Assembly (NCBI GenBank): GCA_031362405.1
Contig: JANLSO010000164.1
Coordinates: forward strand, 1-45,738
Reading direction: 5' to 3'
DNA length: 45,738 bases
Source of the DNA: JANLSO01 sp031362405
Lineage (GTDB): Bacteria; Actinomycetota; Thermoleophilia; Miltoncostaeales; Miltoncostaeaceae
The position numbers were made by a program, and so were the translations under genes. The number at the start of each line of letters is the position of its first letter. Position 1 is the stretch's first letter. Shown here piece by piece: positions 25,162 through 32,031 of this stretch. The notes beneath the pieces were generated by a model. That model worked only from the letters and a program-made list of their open reading frames with translations, had not been told where the DNA came from and did no database searches.

Positions 25162-25854
25162 GTGACCACCTGGCTCTGGATCGGTACCGCCGGAATGTCG
25201 CTCGGAGCTCTCGCGTTCCTGGTGCTGGGCCGCCGCTCGGAGGGCAAGGAAGCCGATTTCGTCCTCATCACCTTCTTCATCGCGTTCATCGCGGCCACCG
25301 CCTACTTGGCGATGGCTCTCGGGCAGGGTGTCGTCACGATCGACGGCGACGAAGTCTTCTTCGCACGGTACATCGACTGGGTCATCACCACGCCGTTGCT
25401 GCTGCTCGACCTCGCCATTCTGGCGGGTGCGGGTCGACGGCTCACGATGTGGCTGCTCGGCCTGAACGTGCACATGATCGCGACCGGCCTCGTCGCAGGC
25501 CTGACCGTCGGCAACGACCGTTACATCTGGTTTGCCGTCAGTACCGCCTCGTTCATCGCGCTGCTGGCGCTTCTCGTCGGTCGGTTCCTCGCGCTGGCCA
25601 CGACGCAGGGGCCCGAGGTAGCCGCGCTCTTCACACGCCTCGCGGGCCTGACGGCAGTCCTCTGGTCGGCCTATCCGGTGGTGTGGTTGCTCGGTACCGA
25701 GGGCACGGGAGCCATCAGTCTGACGACGGAAGTCGCCGTGTTCGCGGTACTCGATCTGTCGGCGAAGATCGGGTTCGGGTTCCTTCTCCTGAGCAAGCGG
25801 GCCGTCGTCACCACGGCAAAGCCTGCGCCCGTGTCGAGCACCGCCACCGCATAG
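25162..25854 (+). CDS. bacteriorhodopsin-like light-driven proton pump
   Basis: Seen: 230 residues, seven helices, type-1 rhodopsin. Helix C reads ARYIDWVITTPLLLLDL: Arg69, Asp72 (proton acceptor), Thr76 and Asp83 (donor), the DTD triad of outward proton pumps. Retinal lysine is Lys202 in LDLSAKIGFG with Asp198 as second counterion. Pocket residues WSAYPVVW (168-175) and the release-group acids Glu180 (GTEG) and Glu190 match bacteriorhodopsin. Leu80, the colour-switch position, predicts green absorption. GTG start after AAAGGCAGG. No retinal-making genes (blh, crtY) are in the window. It looks much closer to archaeal-type pumps and Rubrobacter rhodopsin than to proteorhodopsin (no His near the acceptor). 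Confidence 0.95.
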   Translation: MTTWLWIGTAGMSLGALAFLVLGRRSEGKEADFVLITFFIAFIAATAYLAMALGQGVVTIDGDEVFFARYIDWVITTPLLLLDLAILAGAGRRLTMWLLGLNVHMIATGLVAGLTVGNDRYIWFAVSTASFIALLALLVGRFLALATTQGPEVAALFTRLAGLTAVLWSAYPVVWLLGTEGTGAISLTTEVAVFAVLDLSAKIGFGFLLLSKRAVVTTAKPAPVSSTATA

Positions 25855-25919
25855 ACACACGGATCCATCCGGGGGTGGAGCACCACGCGCGCCCCGCCCT
25901 CGGATGCGTGCATCTGGCG

Positions 25920-27089
25920 CTACCGACCGCGAGCGGCGTCCTCGAAAGCTTTCGCGGCAGGCTTCTTGGCGCCCGACTGTTCGAGCAGCCCCGACTTCCA
26001 GTCGCGGTGGTCCTGCAAGAGGTACCAGATGAACATCTTCACGCGCGGGTTGGCGCGTACGCGCCGAACTGCGTCGGTCAGGTACTCGGCCTGAACGGGG
26101 CGTGAACGGAAGTAGGTGAGATTGAGTGTCTTTGCGGTGGCGACACCGAATTCAGTCAGCCACACGGGCTTTCCCGCGAGGTAGCCCGAGTCGATGGTGT
26201 CCGTCAGCTGGGAGAGGCTGTAGACGTCGATGTACGATGCGCCCGCAAAGATCGGGTGAGGGGGCTTAAGCGGGTAGGGATGGTGCGAGACGGCGTCCAT
26301 CGGAGGCCGCAGACCCTTTGCATTGAGGGCGCGCAGGAACACCCGCGGCGGAACTCGTGTGACCGAACCCCTTTCGGCCGTCGCGGGGAACGGATCTCCG
26401 GCGGGAGCCGTCACGAGCCCGGCGACGATCGCCGCACGATCAACGCTGCTGATGCCCCTGTAGACGGCCTTCTGTATCGCCGAGTACGTGCGCGGCGAGG
26501 TGACCACAAAGCCCGGGCCGCCTTTTCGACGCTCGATCTGGGGGTAGAGGAACAAGGGGATGTTCGGCTCGTTCCAACCCTCCCAGAGATGAACTCCACG
26601 CGGGCCGTAACGACGGGCGGCGGCCGTCGCGAAGGCGCCGACATCGTTAGCACGCGCCGGACGAACCGCCCGCACATCGATGCCCTCAGGTCGTCTCACC
26701 GTTGGGTCGACGGCCCAGGCCGGTGTGCCCCAGAGCGTGAACAGAACGCGGATCTCACGGCTGCGCGCCCCGGCGACGACCGCGTCATAGTGGGCCCAGT
26801 TGTATGCGGGGTCGGCAGGATCGGTAGCCTTCGCGGGACGTCCGGGCGCAACCAGATCCCAGCGCAGATCGACGCGTAGGAGCTTTGCCCCGAGGTCATC
26901 GACCAGTCCCAGGCGATCGGCGACGGTCACGTCGGGTCGGGGGCCGGACAGGCGGTCGTCCTGAATACCGATCTGAACGGCCGATCCACGCGCCGCGGCG
27001 GGGTTGTCGCTCCAGAAACGCAGCACGCCGAGGATGCCGGCGAAAAGCGCGAAGGCAATCGCCATGGCCAGGTAGAAGTGGGCTCTCAC
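25920..27089 (-). CDS. secreted or membrane-anchored glycoside hydrolase, clan A (GH39/GH5-like)
   Basis: Seen: 389 residues. An uncleaved-looking N-terminal helix (5-25) anchors or exports it. The TIM-barrel pattern shows the acid/base Glu174 in WEGWNEPNIP and the nucleophile Glu313 in VWLTEFGV, with SHHPYP between them, typical of clan A glycosidases. Known: relatives cleave beta-linked plant or capsule sugars. The family subtype cannot be settled by eye. Its 3' end faces the rhodopsin gene; the P-type ATPase is divergent. Confidence 0.8.
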   Translation of the reverse strand: MRAHFYLAMAIAFALFAGILGVLRFWSDNPAAARGSAVQIGIQDDRLSGPRPDVTVADRLGLVDDLGAKLLRVDLRWDLVAPGRPAKATDPADPAYNWAHYDAVVAGARSREIRVLFTLWGTPAWAVDPTVRRPEGIDVRAVRPARANDVGAFATAAARRYGPRGVHLWEGWNEPNIPLFLYPQIERRKGGPGFVVTSPRTYSAIQKAVYRGISSVDRAAIVAGLVTAPAGDPFPATAERGSVTRVPPRVFLRALNAKGLRPPMDAVSHHPYPLKPPHPIFAGASYIDVYSLSQLTDTIDSGYLAGKPVWLTEFGVATAKTLNLTYFRSRPVQAEYLTDAVRRVRANPRVKMFIWYLLQDHRDWKSGLLEQSGAKKPAAKAFEDAARGR

Positions 27090-27192
27090 TCCGGGGAACC
27101 TAGCGGCCGTTCGTGTGTGGGGCTGGTTTCAGGGTATGCGGGAGGCGTGAAACATCGTCGCCGCCCGAGCACTGTGGAAGGATCCCACACGG

Positions 27193-29583
27193 ATGTCTGA
27201 CGGCCCACCCACTGCCCGAATGCCCGCCACCCTGAGCCCTGGGCTCACCGAACGCGAGGCCGCCCGCCGCATCGCCCTCCGCGGAGAGGTCGAGTCGCGG
27301 GCGACGAGCCGGTCGACGCGCAGCATCATCCGCGCGAACGTGCTGACGCCGTTCAACCTGATCCTCGTTGTCTTCGGCGCGCTGACACTCGGCACAGGCG
27401 ACTGGCGCGACGCCCTGTTTTTGATCATCCTCATCGGCAACTCGGGGCTCGGCATCCTCCAGGAACTGCGCGCCAAGAGGGCGCTCGATCGCCTCGCGGC
27501 GCTGGTTACCCCGCACGCGAACGTGATCCGCGACGGCAACACACACCAGGTGCGGGTCGAGGATGTCTTTGTCGGCGACCTCATCGCGCTCGGGCCGGGC
27601 GACCAGATCACCGCCGACGGTGACGTCGTGCGGTCGCAGGGCCTTGCCATCGACGAGTCGGTGCTCACCGGAGAATCGTTGGCGGTGCCCCGCGGTGTCG
27701 GCGAGGAGATCCGCGCCGGTTCGTTCGTGTCAGAGGGCTCGGGCACGTTCGTCGCCACGGCCATCGGCGACGACAGCTACGCGCAGAAGATCGCCGGCGA
27801 GGCTCGCGAGTTCCGCCACGAGCGCAGCCCGCTCGAGAAGGCCATCGATCGGCTGCTGCTCATCACGGTCGCGGCGATGATTCCGCTTGGCATCGCCTTT
27901 GGGGTCGCCCTGACGCGCCAGAACATCAGCTTCGGCGAGGCGGTTTCTGAGGCCACAGCGGGTGTCGTGACCCTCGTGCCCGAGGGGCTGATCCTTTTGA
28001 CCAGCCTGACGTACGCCGTGGCTGCGCTGCGAATGACCCGACGTGGGGCCCTGGCCCAGCAACTTTCGGCGATCGAGGCGCTGAGCGGCAGCGACGTCGT
28101 CTGCCTCGACAAGACCGGCACCCTGACCGAAGACACTCTGCGCCTCGTCGAGCTGGTGCCCGCCGTGGGGCTCGACGAGGGGGCGATCGCCGAGGCCGCA
28201 AGCCTCTATGCCGCCTCCAGCGCTGAGGCAGACCCGCTGCTGTCGGCGGTTCTCGTTGAACACCCGGCGACGGCCGGTGTCGTCGGCGATGTCGTTCCGT
28301 TCTCGTCGCGACGACGCTGGAGCGGCCAGGTTATCGGCGGGCGCTCCCTGGTGCTCGGATCCCCGGATCTCATCCTGGCGCCCGACGACGAACTCGCTGA
28401 GCGGGCCCGCGTCGAGGGCGCGAGCGGTCGCCGCGTTGTTGCCCTGGCCGAGTCGCCGCGGGGCCTCGTCACTCCGGGGCCCGACGATCCGCCGCCCGCC
28501 GGGCTGATCGCGATCGGCCTGATCGTGCTCGCCGAGCAACTACGGCCGAGCACCGTCGAGACCGTCCGCTTCTTAAGAGAAGAAGGCGTCCGCCTCGTGG
28601 TGATCTCCGGCGACGCCCCCGCGACCGTCGCGGCGATCGCCGCCGATGCCGGTATTGCGATCGGCGGGCCACCCGTCGATGGCCGCCACCTGCCCGACGA
28701 CCCGACCGAGTTGCGTGAGGCGGTGCTTGCCGCCGGGGTCTGCGGGCGGGTCTCGCCCGACGGCAAACGCCGGATCGTCCAGTGCCTCACCGATGCCGGG
28801 CTGGGTGTGACGATGGTCGGCGACGGTGTCAACGACGTGCCTGCCCTGAAGGCCGCGCGCGTAGCGCTCGTTCCCGGAAGCGCCGCCGACATGGCCCGCA
28901 GCATCGCCGACATCGTTCTCGTGAAGGGTGGTTTCGAGGCGATCCCGCCGATGATCGCCGAGGGTCGCAAACTGCTGCGCAACCTGCAGCGGGTCGCCAA
29001 GCTGTTCGTCACGAAGGCCGTGATTGCGGCGTTCCTGATCCTCACGGTGGGCCTCAGCCCGACGAGCTACCCGTTCTTGCCGCGCCACCTCACCCTGGTC
29101 TCCACACTGTGCATCGGGATCCCCGCGTTCGTGCTGGCGCTTGCGCCGAGCTCGGGGGAGTGGCGCACACAGGGCTTCCTACGTGACGTCGCCCGGTTCT
29201 CGGTGCCGGCCGGCGTCGCGTCGGGGCTCGGCGTCGTCGCGGCCTTCCTGATCGGCCTGAATGTGATCGGCATGCCCCTCGAAGAGGCCCGCACGGTGGC
29301 CGTGACCGCCCTGACGATCATCGGTCTCTACCTCGTGCTGGTGCTGGAGGCCTCGAACCGCAAGCGCGCCCGCCTGGTGGCGATCATGTGCGGCGTTCTG
29401 CTGCTCGGCTACGGCGCGATTCTCGGGACCTCTGGGATGCGTGACTTCTTCGACCTCACGACCCTCGGCGTCGACGGGATCCTGGCCGCCCTGATCGGTG
29501 CCGGGCTGACCGTCAGCGGCCTGTGGATCACCGACGAGCGCTTCGCCGTACCGTGGAACTTCGCGCTGCGCTGGAGGCCCTGA
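27193..29583 (+). CDS. cation-transporting P-type ATPase, CtpE-like
   Basis: Seen: 796 residues with all core motifs: TGES actuator loop (159-162), phosphorylated Asp306 in CLDKTGTLTED, the hinge VGDGVNDVPALKAA, and helix M4 LVPEGLILLTS with Pro-Glu-Gly as in CtpE-like pumps. There are no N-terminal heavy-metal domains and no CPC motif, which argues against copper or zinc pumps. Mycobacterial CtpE is linked to Ca2+ uptake, so a Ca2+ or similar divalent cation is the likely cargo. Start ATG with AAGGA upstream. Alone on its transcript as far as can be seen. Confidence 0.92.
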   Translation: MSDGPPTARMPATLSPGLTEREAARRIALRGEVESRATSRSTRSIIRANVLTPFNLILVVFGALTLGTGDWRDALFLIILIGNSGLGILQELRAKRALDRLAALVTPHANVIRDGNTHQVRVEDVFVGDLIALGPGDQITADGDVVRSQGLAIDESVLTGESLAVPRGVGEEIRAGSFVSEGSGTFVATAIGDDSYAQKIAGEAREFRHERSPLEKAIDRLLLITVAAMIPLGIAFGVALTRQNISFGEAVSEATAGVVTLVPEGLILLTSLTYAVAALRMTRRGALAQQLSAIEALSGSDVVCLDKTGTLTEDTLRLVELVPAVGLDEGAIAEAASLYAASSAEADPLLSAVLVEHPATAGVVGDVVPFSSRRRWSGQVIGGRSLVLGSPDLILAPDDELAERARVEGASGRRVVALAESPRGLVTPGPDDPPPAGLIAIGLIVLAEQLRPSTVETVRFLREEGVRLVVISGDAPATVAAIAADAGIAIGGPPVDGRHLPDDPTELREAVLAAGVCGRVSPDGKRRIVQCLTDAGLGVTMVGDGVNDVPALKAARVALVPGSAADMARSIADIVLVKGGFEAIPPMIAEGRKLLRNLQRVAKLFVTKAVIAAFLILTVGLSPTSYPFLPRHLTLVSTLCIGIPAFVLALAPSSGEWRTQGFLRDVARFSVPAGVASGLGVVAAFLIGLNVIGMPLEEARTVAVTALTIIGLYLVLVLEASNRKRARLVAIMCGVLLLGYGAILGTSGMRDFFDLTTLGVDGILAALIGAGLTVSGLWITDERFAVPWNFALRWRP

Positions 29584-30003
29584 GGGATGCCGAGGTGCGC
29601 GGCGGCACCCGCCCACTCGGGTACGCGCCGAGCGTGGGCTCAACTGCCACCTCCTCAGGGCGCAGCCACCAGCGGATCGTCGGGCAGGTCGCGCGTCGCG
29701 AAGGTGTCGGCACGAGAAGCGGCCAGGCGCCAGATCGCCAGGAAGCTCGAGATTCGGAGCTGCAGCAAGCAGGGGTCGGTCGACGCGCGACCGTCGACAG
29801 GAGCATCGAGAAGCGCCCCGGCAGCCCGAGCCCGTAGTGCACATCACCCAGATGGGGTCAACCCGCGGCAGGACGTTCACGGTCTGCACATTCGGCCTGT
29901 CTGGCGTCTGCTCAACCCTCGCGCGCGGAGTTGAGGCCGTCGTCGCCACTGCCCTAGGATCCACGACCGTCGGGATGGCGAAATCGAGCAGGAGCGTGCG
30001 TCT
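29584..30003. other. 420-base stretch without an intact gene
   Basis: The minus strand between about 29690 and 29835 can be read as the end of a protein (LLDAPVDGRASTDPCLLQLR then ISSFLAIWRLAASRADTFA and a stop), but a stop codon cuts it on the upstream side and there is no start, so it may be a remnant of a lost gene. The family was not recognised. Nothing else was seen apart from the likely promoter region of the following PaaK-like gene. Confidence 0.4.
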
Positions 30004-31371
30004 GTGGAACGGCAGTCGCGAACCGAGGGCATGGGGCAGGGCTCACTCTTGGTCGAGGCACCTCACGGTGCGATGTGGAGCGCCTTCCACCGGGCCGTCG
30101 ACACGTCGCCGGGCTACCGCGATTTCCTTGCGGCCCGTGGCTACACCGCTGCCGCCGTGGATTCCTGGGGCGATATCCCGTTCGTCGAGAAGGCCGATGT
30201 CTTCGGCGGAGATTCTCTCGACTGGATGGCCACTCCCGGAGTGACCGGTCTCGCCGAGATCATCAGCTCCAGTGGACACACGGGGCTGTTTTCGCTCGGC
30301 GCGGCAACACGTAGCGATCACGCTGCGACGGCCGACCGCGTCGACGGTCTGCTTACCCTTCTCGGTGCCGGCCCCGACAGCCCAACACTGCTCGTGAACA
30401 CTCTCTCGATGGGCGTCGCCGTGCCGTCGCGATTAGCGACGGTCGCCACGCCGTCGGTGCACCTGGAGATGGCGCTTGGCCTATTGGTGAAGGTCGCGCC
30501 ACGTTTCGACCGTGTGGTCCTCGTCGGCGAGCCGCTCTTTCTGGCCGAGCTGGCGCGGCTGTGGCGCGATGCGTCTTCGGAGCGCCCGAGCACGTTCATC
30601 TTCACCGGGGGAGAATGGGTCGCCGAGTCGTGGCGCACGTACGTCGCCGACACGCTCGGGATTCATCCCGGAATGATCTCCGTCTCGTTCGGCGCCGCCG
30701 AAATCGGTGTGCACCTGCTCTTCGAGACGCCCGACCTGGGTGCGGCACGCCGTGCCTTGATGGGGGATCCCGCGGCGGCAGGGATCGGCACGTGGGGAGA
30801 TTTCTGCCTCGGGGCGTACGTCCCGTCGCTGCTGACGTACGACTCGCAGCGTCTGGTTGTCGAGCAGCGTGACCACGCTGATAGCCCGCCGACGCTGGTG
30901 ATCACCGCCCTCGATGACAGCGCCCTGCCGCTGGTGCGCTACGACCTCGGCGACGCGGCGTGCGTGCTCGACGCCGATCAAATCAGCCAGCTTGCGCTGA
31001 ACGCCGGTACACCGATCAACGGCCCGGTCGTTGCGCTCGCCGGGCGCCGAGAAGCACTGCTCACGCCATCCGGTCCTCTCCGCATCGAGGCCGTGAAAGA
31101 GGTTTTGTTCGCCGACGAGGATCGCGCCGAGCAGGTGACCGGACGCTTCCGCCTCAGCCAAGGGCCGTCGGGAAGAATCCGGTGCGACGTCGAAGCGCGG
31201 ACCGCAGCGTCTTTCGATCCGAGCGGGCTCGCGGCCCGCATCGCCGACGTAACGGGCGTAGCCGTGGAGGTTGTGGTCCACGCTGCGGGCGCATATCCCC
31301 ACCACGCCGCGGGGGACTGGAGCCACAAGCCCCGCTATCTCGCCACCGCTTCGGCAGGCGTGACCGCGTGA
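30004..31371 (+). CDS. PaaK-like acyl/aryl-activating enzyme (ANL superfamily)
   Basis: Seen: 455 residues. ANL features: the nucleotide loop ISSSGHTG (87-94), the mid-protein FTGGEWVAESWR followed by ISVSFGAAEIG (the acidic A5-type site), and VRYDLGD with a C-terminal ACT-like lid domain. This is the layout of phenylacetate-CoA ligase-type enzymes, though divergent. Reaction expected: ATP-dependent acyl-adenylate formation and transfer to CoA or a carrier. It has a GTG start and overlaps the next gene (GTGA), which encodes a FeeM-like GNAT enzyme, so it may supply its acyl donor. Substrate unknown. Confidence 0.7.
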   Translation: MERQSRTEGMGQGSLLVEAPHGAMWSAFHRAVDTSPGYRDFLAARGYTAAAVDSWGDIPFVEKADVFGGDSLDWMATPGVTGLAEIISSSGHTGLFSLGAATRSDHAATADRVDGLLTLLGAGPDSPTLLVNTLSMGVAVPSRLATVATPSVHLEMALGLLVKVAPRFDRVVLVGEPLFLAELARLWRDASSERPSTFIFTGGEWVAESWRTYVADTLGIHPGMISVSFGAAEIGVHLLFETPDLGAARRALMGDPAAAGIGTWGDFCLGAYVPSLLTYDSQRLVVEQRDHADSPPTLVITALDDSALPLVRYDLGDAACVLDADQISQLALNAGTPINGPVVALAGRREALLTPSGPLRIEAVKEVLFADEDRAEQVTGRFRLSQGPSGRIRCDVEARTAASFDPSGLAARIADVTGVAVEVVVHAAGAYPHHAAGDWSHKPRYLATASAGVTA

Positions 31372-32030
31372 GCGAGGTCATCACGGTGACGATCTCCGAT
31401 CGTCTCGCCGACATTGATCAGGTGATGCAGGTCGTTTACGAGGGGTTTGTCGAGTCCGGCTACATCGCGCCAAACCCATCAGGCCGACGAATGATCCCGC
31501 ACTACCTCACGCCGGGCGCGGCATTCATCCTCGCGTCGGTTGATGGACAGCCTGCCGGCGCCCTGACCTGCATACCCGACGGTCCCTGGGGCTCGCCGTC
31601 AGACGGCGCGTTTCCCACCGAGTTCGTGGACTTGCGCCGACGCGGCCGAATCGTCGAGATCGGCTCGCTCACGGTCGAGCGGGACTTTCGGTCACTGACA
31701 CGTTCGATCGCGATGTCGATGATGGCCGTGTCGGTCCGCTACCTGAACGAGGCCGATGAGGATCTTTGGCCGGTGATCACCGTGGCACCGGAACAGGAAC
31801 GCTTCTACTCAAGTGTGTTTTCGCTGGAGCGCCGCGGAGACGTCGCAGCACTCTACGGTGAGCCTGCCGTGTTGATGTCCGCGCAGACGTCACAGGTTGT
31901 TGACGGTCTGCGTGTCGGGCCGGGCCCGACACGTCGCGCCATGCGCGAGCTCGTGCTCGAGTCGGATCCGGAATGGCTGACCGACCTGCGGTATCCGGTG
32001 GCAACTATTCCCGGTGCCGTCGCCGCGTAG
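31368..32030 (+). CDS. FeeM-like GNAT enzyme (possible N-acyl amino acid / signal synthase)
   Basis: Seen: 220 residues from a GTG overlapping the ligase stop. The N-terminal half follows the FeeM/autoinducer-synthase pattern: QVVYEGFVESGYIAPNPSG, then ILASVDGQPAGALTCIPDGP, GAFPTEFVDLRRRGRIVEIG and SLTVERDFRS, i.e. GNAT strands with the 'E-sigh' type EIGSLTV motif. Known: FeeM joins acyl chains from acyl carrier protein to tyrosine; LuxI uses the same fold. Inference: makes a small acylated molecule with the coupled ligase. It ends one base before the stop of the convergent EAL-domain gene. An ordinary acetyltransferase cannot be excluded. Confidence 0.6.
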   Translation: MSEVITVTISDRLADIDQVMQVVYEGFVESGYIAPNPSGRRMIPHYLTPGAAFILASVDGQPAGALTCIPDGPWGSPSDGAFPTEFVDLRRRGRIVEIGSLTVERDFRSLTRSIAMSMMAVSVRYLNEADEDLWPVITVAPEQERFYSSVFSLERRGDVAALYGEPAVLMSAQTSQVVDGLRVGPGPTRRAMRELVLESDPEWLTDLRYPVATIPGAVAA

Positions 32031-32031
32031 G

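Noticed and set aside
24814..25860. A 348-codon minus-strand open frame opposite the rhodopsin unit
   Set aside because: Its product is low-complexity and rich in Arg, Asp, Glu and Gly with no domain; it is the shadow of the rhodopsin and small membrane genes.
25855..25919. Possible terminator after the rhodopsin gene
   Set aside because: Short inverted repeats (CGGA/TCCG, GATGC/GCATC) exist, but stems are weak and there is no T-run.
27730..29045. Several minus-strand frames within the P-type ATPase gene
   Set aside because: They have no domain content and mirror the codon structure of the ATPase gene.
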